A stretch of DNA of 64,000 bases, from assembly GCF_030253575.1 (NCBI RefSeq), contig NC_080569.1, forward strand, positions 5,829,501 to 5,893,500. Reading direction: 5' to 3'. Position numbers and translations under genes: made by a program. This document shows positions 23,449-35,600 of this stretch, piece by piece. The notes under the pieces are model-generated. The model was not told where the DNA came from. It saw nothing but the letters and a program-made list of their open reading frames with translations, and made no database searches. This stretch comes from Rhododendron vialii (taxonomy: Eukaryota; Streptophyta; Magnoliopsida; Ericales; Ericaceae). Positions within the stretch are counted from its first letter, which is position 1. Every line of letters begins with the position of its first letter.

Positions 23449-24428
23449 AAGAATTTCACTGGCTTTTCATTGAGATGGGGAGGAGTGGAAATAGTGTTAT
23501 TTGATGTTTCCTATTCTCCAAGGATATTTTGACCACGAATAGGAAACAATTAGTAATTGATATACAGGCAAAAGTTAATGGATGAAAAGGTGGGAATAAC
23601 CATGTGATGTACCAATTTTCCTGTATTAATGAATGAACAGAGCTTATTATATATTACTGGCCTTTGCTTTAGTGGAAAATGGTACTCAAGAAAGCTAACA
23701 ATTTTAGGAGAAAATGTGAGTTGGGAAGGGTGTGTGTATTTTTGCAAAGTTTCATATTATTGTGTGACAGGGTGCACTAGAAATATAAGAAATTTTTTGT
23801 AGACAGATAATCTGTAAAATACGGAAATGGGAAGCTGCACAACACAAAAAGGGGTAACCTCCAGACCCTTGGATTTTTTTTCAATTTTTTTGACGGCGTA
23901 GTATTTCCGCCTAATGCAATTGGGTCCGAGAGAGACTACTCTGAAAATGTTGAAGTTAACTACCGAATAACTTCCAATGGCCCCAAAGGTAACTCGAACT
24001 GGAAAACAATTGGTTCCGTACCCAATCTTCAACTGATAATCAAACAATATAACAGTCTGATAATCATTCCAAAATGCTATGATCACTTTCTATCATGTAA
24101 CCAAACCTATAAACCCAAACAGTCGCACCATCCTCCTCCTTAATCACCTCCCCATTAGCTCAACTTTCCAGAGATTAACAAAACCAAGAGAATTAGCATT
24201 AAAGCATACATGAATCACAACCTTACCAACTATGGAAATTGGAACACATCAGATCAAGAATTTGATGTCCACTAAATAAATCACCCAACAATCTAAGAAG
24301 GGGAAAAACACTTCGAGTACTCAAAGGGGGGGGGGGGGGGGAATATAGTATTCCCTATGTTCCAGGGAATTGCCGACTTCTCTCCATGTAGCTCTCAAGA
24401 TTCTTCGTCCTTTTGTCATCTGCAAACA
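23449..24428. other. 3' flank of SCPL copy B
   Basis: No gene seen. It ends in a 16-base G run at about 24326-24341, unusual in AT-rich plant DNA, shortly before the 801-bp foldback element. Confidence 0.4.
24326..24341 (+). repeat. (G)16 homopolymer
   Basis: Sixteen consecutive G residues in otherwise AT-rich intergenic DNA. This is a candidate G-quadruplex or simply a slippage tract. Run length is error-prone in sequencing. Confidence 0.8.
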
Positions 24429-25229
24429 GGACCCGGGGGCTCTGCTGCCCGAAGGGGCACGGGAGCCCTTACCCACACTTTGCAAACGCTGCCGTTTTGA
24501 TTAAATAAAAAATCTCAACCTTGCAATCTTATGAAGCAGAAACGTGATTATAAGAGTTTTAGAGACAAAATTTGATTATGTCTCTTTAAAATAATATTAT
24601 CAGAATAGTAAGATCTTCACACATGTTCAAACAGATTAAAAATTGGACCACTTAATTTTTTAACCATATTTTTTAATATATAAACGGTCTCAAAAAATTA
24701 GTGCTCAAATTTTCACTCCGATTGAATCGGTGCAAAGATCTTGTTATTCTTGTCATATTATTCTAAAGAGTCGTAATTTATTTTTATCTCTAGGGCTCTC
24801 ATAATCACACTTATACTCCATAGGGTCCTAATAAAGAATATATACTTAATATGAGAGCCCTAAAGATAAAAATGAATTACGACCCTTTAGAATAATATGA
24901 TAAGAATAACAAAAACTTTGCATCGATTCAAACGGAGTTAAAATTTGAGCACTAATTTTTTGAGGCCGTTTATATATTAAAAAAAATTATTAAAAAATTA
25001 AGTGGTCCAATTTTTAATCTGTTTGAACGGGTGTGAAGATCTTACTATTTCTGATCATATTATTCTAAAGAGACATAATCAAGTTTTGTCTCTAAGGCTC
25101 TCATAATTACGTTTTTGCTCCATAGGATTGCAAATTGGTGGTTGAGATTTTTTATTTAATCAAAACGGCAGCGTTTGCAGAGTGTGGGTAGGGGCTCCTG
25201 TGCTCCTCGGGCAGCAGAGCCCCCGGTCC
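24429..25229. mobile_element. Mutator-type foldback MITE, 801 bp, perfect 9-bp target duplication
   Basis: The 9-mer ctgcaaaca flanks both ends (24420-24428 and 25230-25238), the duplication size of Mutator-like elements. Terminal repeats begin GGACC.GGGGGCTCTGCTGCCC. The inverted repeat runs through almost the whole element: arms of nearly 400 bp carry matching landmarks (aaacgctgccgttttgatta, agtggtccaatttttaatct, aatatgataagaataac) in opposite order around a short centre near 24830. There is no transposase. The arms differ at scattered bases, so it is older than the palindrome at 3.25 kb. Confidence 0.9.
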
Positions 25230-25238
25230 CTGCAAACA

Positions 25239-26086
25239 AGACCATGTACTAGTTGTTGACATACATAATATAAGAGAGAGATATACCATCTTTGTCATCT
25301 CACTAACTATTCAAAAGGGCAGAAGGAAAAATTTACCCACTAGCTTTTTTAAAAGGACATTTATTAAAAGAGACAATTCAAAATACAATACTAAACTATA
25401 ATAAAGGGACAAAGGGAATAAGAAAATAACAAAAAAGACCATGCAAAAAGGTCCGGAAAAAGTTAGGTCAAAGACTCAAAGGGTTAATGTACTGAACAAA
25501 GCAACTTATTTGTTATGTATAAATCCATAGCTTGTGTTTCTAGTTTTTTGACCCCACTAATCGAAATCTCTAGCTCCGCCCATCCCAAGGAACAAATCCA
25601 TTTTCAGTTCCATCATTTCTTCTCCATTACGGATTACTACTAGATTACATGCCGGTCAGCTTGATCTTCCATTCTAAGATAGTTTGGGTTGGGTTGATAT
25701 GAATTTGATTCACTTAAGGATTAAAGAAGACACAAAGAAGAACAGAGAGTTCGAAAGTGTACTAGAAGATCTGGGCAGTTAGGACCATTATGTTTGAGCT
25801 GTAATTGTTTTCATTTGGGCATTTTTTAGGCCCTTTCGTGTTCGGGCCTGACCCGTTTTTTGGATTTTGCCCTCAGGTGTTTGTCCAACCTTGATTGAAT
25901 TTCCATCCCCCTCCCCCTTGCTTGTTGTAATCTTTGACAAGTTCCTTAATAAATTGTTATTTTGCCGATATAAAAAGGTGGACTAGAAGATGGAAGAAGT
26001 AGCCTAGCTTGGTTTTGTATCCCACATCGGTAGGGAGAACAAAAGAAGAAGTGAGTGTGCTCTTAATAAAACAAGGGTGGTGCAGA
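25239..26086. other. intergenic, no gene seen
   Basis: AT-rich unique DNA. A stretch at about 26020-26070 (tatcccacatcgg, then a purine-rich run) resembles LTR ends of small plant retroelements, but no partner repeat or primer site was found. Confidence 0.35.
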
Positions 26087-26336
26087 GTGAAAAATATTAA
26101 AAAGGGTCGGCTGGCTAAATATGTTCTCTCGTCTTAGTTAGATGGGTGTTGTGTGACTATCAAGACATATGGCAGACATAATTTGTGGGACTTTTATAGG
26201 GTTAGCTCGTTGTGAAAAATATTAAAAAGGGTCAGCTGGCTAAATATGTTCTCTCGTCTTAGTTAGATGGGTGTTGTGTGACTATCAAGACATATGGCAG
26301 ACATAATTTGTGGGACTTTTATAGGGTTAGCTCGTT
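26087..26336 (+). repeat. 125-bp tandem duplication
   Basis: Units 26087-26211 and 26212-26336 are identical except for one base that I could see (ggtcggctgg versus ggtcagctgg). Each opens gtgaaaaatattaaaaaggg and closes gggttagctcgtt. Such near-identity implies a very recent duplication. No coding capacity. Confidence 0.93.
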
Positions 26337-26907
26337 TTGGCCGACTGTTTATTTCAATTCAAAATTTGCTATAATTAAATTGCATTGATATAATTCATGA
26401 GTAATTATTGTAATTATTTAATGGCAAAGTTGAAAAAATATGGATAATTTTGAGGATGAAAACATAAAAAACTCATGAAACAATAAAGTGTCTACTCAAA
26501 TTTATTTTGACAAATTTTTAGATTCTAGTTTTTAAAAATCAATTTAAAATGTTTGTTAAAAATTCTACAAAAATTGATTTTTAGAATCAATACAAATTTT
26601 TTAAATAATAAAATTTTCATAATCTCGCAGTTACAACAAACATGTTTTTCCAATTCCTACCGAAAGCCAAAATTTAAAATCTACAACAAAACATATTTTT
26701 TCAATTCGTATTGAAAGCCAAAATTTAAAATCTACAAAAATTTAAAATCTACGACAAAATCGAAGCTAAATTCAAAAATTTGTATCCACATCTATCGATC
26801 TCTGTTGCAAACACTCCCAAAGACACCAATAACTCACAAACCAAACATGCCTCCCGAAGAACCCGAAAAGAGAAATTACCCATACCACCTCTCTTCCAAA
26901 ACTTCTG

Positions 26908-27189
26908 TGATGCTCCCAAGTGGTATGGGAGCATCATACTCCCAATGAATTACAGCCTTTGGATTGAAAATAGATAAATCACAGCCCTTAGATCAAAACC
27001 AAAAACTAAAAATAGGGTGGTTTTGTTAAAAATGAGGCGGTTTTGACCTAAAAAACGGAGGATTACTTACCACAAAACAGGGTGTGGTAAGTTCTGCCTT
27101 AGTGAATGGTAAGTGTTGCCTTAGTGAATGGTAAGTGTTGTCTGTAATTCATTGGGAGTATGATGCTCCCATACCACTTTGGAGCATCA
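26908..27189. mobile_element. MITE with about 48-bp terminal inverted repeats
   Basis: The tip tgatgctcccaagtggtatg, continuing through ggagcatcatactccc to aatgaattacag, is mirrored at 27139-27189 with only a few mismatches. The interior (about 185 bp) includes a short tandem phrase (gccttagtgaatggtaagtg twice). The target duplication is unclear. It lies just before the PARN-like gene and may reach into its promoter. Confidence 0.8.
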
Positions 27190-27311
27190 TAGCCTTTGCC
27201 CCTCTCTTCTGCCCCGGCTTCTCAAACCCAAATCGAACCGGCAGCCCCGTCGCCAAGCATAGAATATATAGATTTCTTCCGACAGCCTCGTTCGTACATT
27301 CCGGCGTATAA

Positions 27312-30300
27312 ATGATCCTTCGGCCTCGTACGTTTCAGAGGCGCTTCCTCTGCACCCAGATTTCCGACCACCCCCACCACTCCAACCACCGCTGCCGATG
27401 GCCGATAAAGCAGGTGACAAAGACCAATTTCTCGGAGGCGTTAGCCGAGTTCAAGACCCACATCCATGACACGGACTTCGTGGCCGTGTCGTTGCAGAAG
27501 ACTGGGTCCTACTCTTCTCCCTGGCACCGAGTGCTCCCCGTCGACACCCCCGACACCGCCTATTTCAAGGCCAAGTACGCTGCCGAGAGGTTTCAGGTTC
27601 TTCAGTTCGCCGTTTGTCCTTTCTCCGTTAGGGCTTCAAAAGTCATCGCCCACCCGTGAGTTCCCCCTGCTCATCTCTAGTCCTTTAATCAAAATCTTTA
27701 CTTATTTCATTTTATATAGTAGAGCACTTCAATGGACATTATCTGAAAAATAACCTTTTGAGTTATAGTCAAGTTATTTTAAATCAAATGTTTTTTTATA
27801 ACTCAGTTGTCCGGGCAGCTTATGCACGCCTCGATTAATCCTGGTGCCCAATCCCACTGCACACTTGCCGGGAGCCCAATTAAAGTCGGAGCAAAGCTCT
27901 ATATGCACCGGCCCAGAGGAGTTGATAAAAGTTAAGAGGTTTCAAACTTGAAATGGAGCATACCCCCAAGTCTAGACCAACCCCTTGTGGGTTTTTTTTT
28001 TTAACTCAAATGTTCAGATGCCATAACACTCGCAAGGTTTTTTTTTTTTTTTTAATTTTTTTTAAGTTTTTCCTTAATGTCTACTTTCATCATCCTATTC
28101 AGGAAAAGGAAGAGGATAATTTATTTAAGGTGTTCGAAACTTTGAATTTTGGGGGGATTGGAATTGCTAACTTACCATAATTAGTAACAGTTGAATAACT
28201 CTATGTTAGTTGAATTGTGTACTGCATAGTTGGGTTTTTTTGGGTCATATGATAGAAGAACCTATTGTAACCCTAACCCCAACCCAACCAACCACAATGG
28301 GTATCAAACTCCTCTCTATAGGATTTGAACCCGCAACCTCACAACACTTAATGCTGCTACACTACCACTAGAGTGGATGGATGGACAAAAGGTGTTAAAT
28401 GTAGTGATGGAAATTGACAGAGAAAGAAGGAATTCAAAGTGGTAGGAGGGTTACCTCCTAATCTGAAATGGTTGAAAATGGACTTAATTTCGAGTCATAG
28501 AGACTTCAATTTTCCTTGAATGTTGGATACAACCAGGTAAGAAGTTACCATTTCCATTCCTATCTACTCCTAAAATGTATCAAAAGTGGAAGTGTTGGAT
28601 GGAAACCTGAAGTATTCCAACACCTTCAGTAGCCTTTAGAAGAAGATAACCTAGGTGAGAGAAGGAAAAGGAGAGAGAGGTAACCACCTACGGTGCCACG
28701 TGAATTTTGGTGACAAGTTAAGTATAATAGGTATAGGGTCACAAATGCTAACAAGTTGACCTATATTGACCTTAGGATGACATTTCGGGTTTTAGTAACA
28801 TTCAGTTGTCAGTTTTACTGTCTAACCCATGAATTAGGTAGTTTGGCTGATAGATTTTGATCGCTGTTGATAATGTTTCTTAGGAAATTTGGTTGCCTTG
28901 TTCAAGTGCGTTCAAAACTTAAAACAGTATTTGGTGCTCTTAACAGCCGTGTCATTATTTAGGTCCTGATAAGTGGTGACTAGTCAATTTTTGAAAGCCT
29001 GATAATCTTCTAACGCTTCTTCCAATGCTTTCTGATGATAAAACAATGATTTTGCTTTTCCAGTTGATAATTGATAGATGATTGTGTTCTATCTTTTTTG
29101 GTGTAGATACAACTTTCATCTGTTCCCAAGGGATGAGTTCAAAATAGGGATGCCTTCCTATAGTTTTTCATGCCAGTCATCATACTTGACATCTATGGCT
29201 CGAGAAGGTTTTGATTTCAATGCCTGTATATATGATGGTAAGTTGCTTGTTTGAATTATTGTAGCAGAGATTTGCTGTCTTAAAATATGATAGGGAGAAT
29301 TTAAAAAAACAGAATTAATGTTAGGGAGACAGAGAGACTTGTTCTTTTATCAGCTTCAACTAGCCCACATTTTTAATTTACAAAAAGTCTTGAATGTTAA
29401 CCAGAGGGGCCATTTATGGGCCTTTGCTTTGGACAGGCATATCATATTTATCCAGATCACAAGAATCAGCTTCGATAGCTCGGATAGGGAACCTTGTGCC
29501 TAGTAAATGCGTACTGCAATCCTCCTCTGCCCTTTCGGTTGCTGATGCAGTTTTTGTTGAAAGGATTAAATCACGAGTTAAGCATTGGATAAATACAATT
29601 AAAGACACAGGCCCAAAGAATGAAGGTAGATGAAAATTTTGCATCACATTCTTTTGATTTTTGACTTTCCTTCATGTCTAAACTATCTTCTTGTCAGGGA
29701 CAGATGCATTAATAAATTCCTTGAGAAAACTTATCTTAGGAAGTGAACAGCATGGGTCTAGGCCATGCTTGAGCATCGATGTTTGCAGCGAACGCCAAGT
29801 GCAGCTTGTGGTAGAGGTAAGAGAATTGCTCTCTCATGCAACCATGTCATCTGGTTAAAGTGATAGAAAGGCGGATTATTTCACTTTTTCCACTAGGATT
29901 GGTAAAGTTTTAGTTCATGTCTTCTTAGGGTTTTTGTTTTGGTCGCAGATGCTGAGAGACTTCTCTGATGACCTTGTTCCTTTATTAAGTCCAGCCAAGG
30001 GTGGGGGAACCCAAGCAGTTCGAGTTGTTTTGACTGGCTCAAAAGAAGACAGGGAAACTTTTGAGGTAGTAAAAACCATAATCCTTTAGAGATAATGGAT
30101 GTTCAAGCTTCATATAGTCGTTCTAATCTTGCTTTTAATGATAGAGGGAGCTTGAAAATCTGGAAGAGGAGCAAAATAAGCGTGTTCGTGGCTTTCGAGA
30201 GGTGATCGATTTGATTTCTGCTTCTCAGAAACCTGTTGTTGCCCACAACTCACTCAACGGTCCCGTCTCTCAAATGATCAACTGTCGCTCATTTTAAACT

Positions 30301-31427
30301 CTATTTGTTTACATTTACTGATTCTGCACTTTTATATTGCCCTTTGGTGCAGATTTTTCGTTCATTTATTCAAATTTCCTTTCCTCATTACCTTCTAGCA
30401 TGGATGAGTTCAGGAGCTGCTTACATTTGGTTTTCCCCCACATACTTGATGTCAGCTATTTGATGAAGGAAATTGGCCCTCTCAGAAAGGTTACCAATTT
30501 ACCTGCAGCTATTTCTTTTTTGAAAGGACGATTCTTTTCGCCAATTGATATGGAGATCAGTCACCAAGGTAAGTTACTTTCAGTTCTCTTGCATGCAATC
30601 AATTATGGGTTAAGCATGTTCCTCGGAAAATGCTTTCATGATCCCTAAAGGCCCTAATCAAACTTTTTAAACATATGAATGATAGCTATCCAGAATCACA
30701 TTCCCATTTCCCTTAATGTTCCTGGCATCTATACTGAGCCTAAATTAAACCAAACTGACCAAGTTTCAATCTTTCAGCTGATGGGAATGAGGGCAAGATC
30801 CATGGCCATAATGTTTTGAGGATAAGCGAATTGTTCGCTAAACTGTGCTCTATTCTCAAAATTTCCCCTGAAACTCTCAAAGATGATGATAGCCATTTAC
30901 CCTTGGTCCTTCAAGGCTATGCAAACACCTTCACTCCTCACTCCACAAACTCCCAAGACCCAGTTGACGAGGATGTCTCAATTTGGACAGACAACCCAAG
31001 AAAAGTTGAATGTAAGGATTTGGTTTTCTTGTGGGGATTCAGAGGTGGGATGTCCGCGAAAATGCTAAACAAATTGCTCCGCGACTCCCATGAAGTGTTT
31101 TCTGAAGAATTTGATGTGCGATTTTTGGATAGGAGTTGCGCTGTTGTTGTTTTCTGGAAGTCTGGTTCATCGGAAACTTTTCTGGAGGCAATTGACTCTG
31201 GAGGGAAATGCTGTGAATCGCTGAGGGAGATGATCTCAGAAGGCTTAAGGGCTGCAGATTATCAGATTTACAGGAGAGCTTGTCGGTTGGGTTTATGGAA
31301 ATCAGATTTAGCAGATTCTTTGGACAAAGCTGTGGCAGAATGTGACAGTAATTCGGAAGCTGATTCCACAGGGCCATTGGAGATCTGTTGGAACAATGAC
31401 TTGATGATTAACCTGGATGATTTGTAA
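27312..31427 (+). CDS. RRD1: PARN-like protein with degenerate DEDD active site (RRD1-like)
   Basis: Eight exons: 27312-27655, 29107-29237, 29437-29625, 29698-29816, 29949-30065, 30145-30259, 30353-30568, 30778-31427; 1881 nt, 626 residues. The fold is the CAF1/PARN deadenylase family: start of the nuclease core at DFVAVSLQKTG (about 55-65), an inserted middle region, then PVVAHNSLNDFSFIYSNF and HILDVSYL. The first 30 residues are Arg/His-rich without early acids, fitting an organelle presequence. Canonical PARN needs two acids in DxE, one Asp after HN, and a late Asp. Here DxE reads S60-L-Q62, the HN-motif Asp is kept (D339), and the late Asp aligns with Asn422. Deadenylation is therefore doubtful. 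The family resemblance is to Arabidopsis At3g25430 (RRD1), which from memory acts in mitochondrial mRNA control. Confidence 0.85.
28255..28380 (-). mobile_element. tRNA-derived SINE remnant in intron 1 of the PARN-like gene
   Basis: Read on the minus strand, ctagtggtagtgtagc (A-box-like) is followed about 25 bases later by the B-box-like ggttcaaatcc, then a tail running into cccattgtggttgg. This is the promoter layout of tRNA-derived plant SINEs. It does not fold as a functional tRNA, so I call it a SINE fragment. The boundaries are approximate. Confidence 0.65.
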
Positions 31428-31990
31428 TGTGTAGTTTTTTTTCCTTTTTACTTTGCTATTGATATTGTAACAATTTTGATATAGGTCAGTGCCCTTATTT
31501 ATTTGGGAGGCAATTTAGGTTTTTGCTGACCAAAAATGGAAAGGGTTTTCGTTGAATGATTTATTTATTTTTAAATGTGAAATGTAATTGTATTATTTCC
31601 TCAACCATTCCGGCCACTTTTTGAATTTCGTATCGTGCTTTTATTTTGAACCAATTAGGCTTCTGTATTGATGTTGGACAAAGAACTTGTTATGGAAAGT
31701 TGCTTCTGCTTCTACAAGTGTGCAGCTCAGAAGATTTGGGTAGAGTCTTATATTTGTGACTTCATACTGGACCGAAGTAGTTCGGAATGGGGATGCTGCC
31801 AGGCACTCCAATGCCTGTCTAGTTGGTTCCTAGCACTGAGCGGCCACGTAGTTCTTGGAAATTGAACACAGTTTCATCCGGTTAGTGACTTCTCCATTAA
31901 TGGTCTCCGTGGGACTTTTCTGTTGTCACTGATTTAACAAAATGAACAAATTTCAAATAATCCGGCGTGGATTTACAATTCTCGAATTAC
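31428..31990. other. 3' flank of the PARN-like gene
   Basis: No gene seen. It holds the likely 3' UTR (T-rich, about 31430-31640) and unique DNA. Confidence 0.4.
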
Positions 31991-31994
31991 TTGA

Positions 31995-32455
31995 GCTTTT
32001 CCTTGTTTTATTCTTATTCAAATTTTTTTCGCGCGGGTTAGTTTTGCTTCTAACTTTTTTTTATTATTGATTCGTCTCGTCCAAATGAATCAAAAAAGGA
32101 AAAAATTATGACTTTTACCCAAATATTTTGAAAATATTCAAGATAAAGCCCAATTTTTTACTTTATCGATTTTGTCTTGACAAGACGAATTAAAATCCAT
32201 AAAAATCAAGCGCAAAACTAATAATTGCGAATTTTTTAATTAAAGACAAAACAAGAAAAAACCTAAAAAATTTAGTGGAGCTTAACTAAGGTCTAAAGTT
32301 GACTTTTATTCTTCTTCTTAAAAATGGTTATTTTTCAAAATATTTGAGTAAGAGAAAAAATTTGTTTATTTTTCCGAATCGAATCAATAATCTCAAAAAA
32401 TTTGGAATAAAACTCACATATGAGAAAGAAATTTGAATAAGAAGAAAACGGTCGC
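31995..32455. mobile_element. degenerate foldback element upstream of the FAD oxidoreductase gene
   Basis: Left blocks cttattcaaattttttt, attattgattcgt and acccaaatattttgaaaa recur in reverse complement on the right (aaagaaatttgaataag, gaatcaataatct, tttcaaaatatttgagt). This gives an AT-rich inverted repeat of about 460 bp. No clear target duplication was found. The right end is under 200 bases from the next start codon. Confidence 0.6.
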
Positions 32456-32647
32456 TTAAAAAAAAAAAGTTAATGGGGACGAGGTCTATTTCCGTCAACT
32501 CCGCCGCAATCCCGATCACGACGAGGCCCTGTCATGTTACATGGGCTTGGGCCACCTTAATGGATCCGTCATCTCTCATCGGCTACGTTGACAGCAACTG
32601 AACAGAGCAGCTGAGCTTTCACTCAGAAACTGAAAACCCCCCAAAAA

Positions 32648-35600
32648 ATGGCTGCAATAGCTTCAACTCTGATCCCGAACCCTAACCCCAGCTCGAACGC
32701 TATCGTCTCATCTCTTCGCAGTCCGCCGTCGTTTATCGCCTCGACTTCATGCTTGTTTGGCAACAAATTTCTCGTAAAACCACTGCTCGCTCCAACCATG
32801 AGGGCCCAAACAAAACGATCAGATGGAACCGCTCCTTTTCGAGGCTTGAAGCCGATCAAGGCGTCGTCCCATACGTTCGACGTGGTTGTGGTCGGCGCGG
32901 GGATTATCGGTCTGACTATCGCTCGCCAGTTTCTAATGGAGTCGGATCTCTCCGTCGCCGTCGTTGACGCCGCCGTCCCGTGCGCAGGCGCTACTGGTGC
33001 AGGTAAACTGGCTTTGTACACTTTGGGCCCGCTAGTGGACTGTGGGGTTAGTAATTAGTCGCTAAAGCTGGACCGGGCACCTGTGGTATTAACAAAACGT
33101 GCTTTGTACGCTAAGTTTTCTCGTGTTGATGATTTAGGAATACCAGAGAGCAGAAACTGAGGCAAGATTCCTAATTCTTTCTCGTGTAAACAATGTAAGA
33201 AGGTGTTATGTAGTATTTTGCTGTTCAAAAAAAAAAAAGAGAGTAGTATTTTAGAATGTGGTGAAAGAAGATGATGATAAATAAATAGAGTAGTAATCAG
33301 CAAAAGTTGCATTTGGTAAAAGGCACTCATGACACTAAGCTTTGATTGACTTCAAGTCCCTGTACTCAGCAGTTCCAGAAACGAGTCGTTGAACTTATGA
33401 CTTCTACATTTTCATATACAGATTGTAACGCCCATATAGTTAATTGACATTTCGAAAGGTTAGGACAGGAAAGTTAGATGTAATGGGTTGGGAACCCTTC
33501 TTTCCCGCTCCTCAATCATTTGAGGAAGTTAAGAAGCCTTAAAATGTAGTTGTGCTGGTTGCAGCATATATGTGACTACAGAATTCCACTAAATTAGGCA
33601 GCATCTGAAGATATGATATAGGTGCTGTACCCTTCTATGTTGGAAGGTTCTTTCGCAATTTGTATGTTGGATCCGTGTATTGTGAGAGATGAGGTCATTT
33701 TGAGGAAAGTTACTTACCCATAAGGGCATTTATTAATGAGTGGTGATGAGAAGTGATTACTTTCTTTGTTAGATATTTGTTCTGGCGTGGTTGATTAGCG
33801 ACCCATGCAAGTAGCATAGAATTCATGCCACCTCCTCGATTTTTCGATATTTGTCAAAGTACTGGAAGATGTTCATAGTTCATATGAGCTTGACTTGTCG
33901 TTACTGATAAAGGACAATTTTGACTTTCTAGTTACAAAATATCTCGAGTTTAGCATATTTATGATCAGTTTTGCTAATCATAGATTTATAACCTTGATAT
34001 GTTTGATATTCTTGAACATTTGAGCACAATATATGCTTGAGCATTGCTTCTCTTTTCCTGAATCTGATTGGGTGTAGGATCTCTTCTCCCTGTCTTTGGC
34101 ATTTTGTCTGGTTTTAGGGCAAGGTTATTTATGGATGGTTCACAAAGCCCCTGGCAGTGATAAATGGGAGCTTGCAATGAGAAGCCGTGAACTGTGGGAA
34201 ATGTTCGCAGAAAATGTACAGCATCAAGGCATGAATCCTCTGGAGATGTTAGGTTGGAAGAAGACAGGTGATCTTATTTCCTTGGGTCAATATAGAAGCC
34301 TTTTTTTCTTCTTTCTCTCATTTCATCTATTCTGAATCTTCAGTAGCTCGGAGATGAATTGAATTTTAAATGAAGCTCAGGTGATACTGATTGGTTAGTT
34401 ACTGTAGTATTGCACTTGTCCAGAGGTCTTTATCCTCAAAAAATCGACCTTACAATATCTGTACATATACACAAATGTATGTATATATATGTTTATATAT
34501 ACATATTTCTTCCTTCTTTTGTTTGTCGGTAATTTTTGTGTGTAATGCGTTAGAACAGTAACCCTACCTACCTATTGATAGCTTTTAGAACTGATAAATA
34601 AATATCTTTTCCCCTTTTACCCTGTCTTGATATTGGAGTGGACAACATGATGATTAATCATATGGAGGTACAGTGTCATCCCAAATTTAGCCAATTACAG
34701 CTGATTCTGAAAGCAAACAGGAAGACATTTGAACGTGACCCTACCTACCAATTGATAGGATTTAGAACAGAAATAACATAAAAAATTCATCCCAGATTTT
34801 ACACATGTAACTTATCAAAAAAGGAAAATAAGAAGAAAACGATTGACAAGGATTTATAGGCTAAGTGAAGTATAAGACACTGGTTGTGAGTCGTGTGATT
34901 GAAGGATTTCCTTGTCAATTGTCATTTTCTCAGTGGACACTTGTGTTGTGACTTAAAGATGCTTCTGTATGCATGCATACCCTCCTGCATGCTCCACACA
35001 AATTTATGCAGGATACATGCTTTGTGGTTCTTTTATACCTATGTGAAATATTGCGAGACAATATGTCCCTCTCATATGTTGAAGTCTTCATTGCCCATCC
35101 AATAGTTGTTGTATTTATTCTGCTCATCCATCATGGTAATGATTGTAAGATGTTCTTATTGATAGGAAGCTTGTTAATTGGTAGAACTTCCCAAGACTCA
35201 GCCATGTTAAAGAGAAGAGTGGATCAGCTATCTGAAGCTGGGCTGAGGGCTGATTTCTTGTCTCACGGTGATTTGCTGTTAAAGGAACCTGCACTGATGA
35301 TTGGTAAGGAAGGTGGGGCAGCGTTTCTGCCTGATGACTGTCAAATAGATGCTCAGCGTGCGGTTTCATTCATTGAGAAGGTCCTCAGAAATACCTTCTT
35401 TACTGAAATTCTTTCAGCAATCTGCATCCACCTGCGGTATAACTATGTAGTTATAATCTAACATATAGGTCAACAGATATTTTGCATCAGAAGGAAGATA
35501 TGCAGAATTCTATTATGAACCAGCAACCAGTTTATTGAGGTTCCTTGTTTCTTTCCTCCACTGTACTGATTTGTTTTTCCTCTGTGAAATTGGGGTATAA

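Noticed and set aside
28320-28380. Functional tRNA gene on the minus strand
   Set aside because: Box A and box B are present but no acceptor-stem or anticodon-arm pairing can be drawn. It fits a SINE head.
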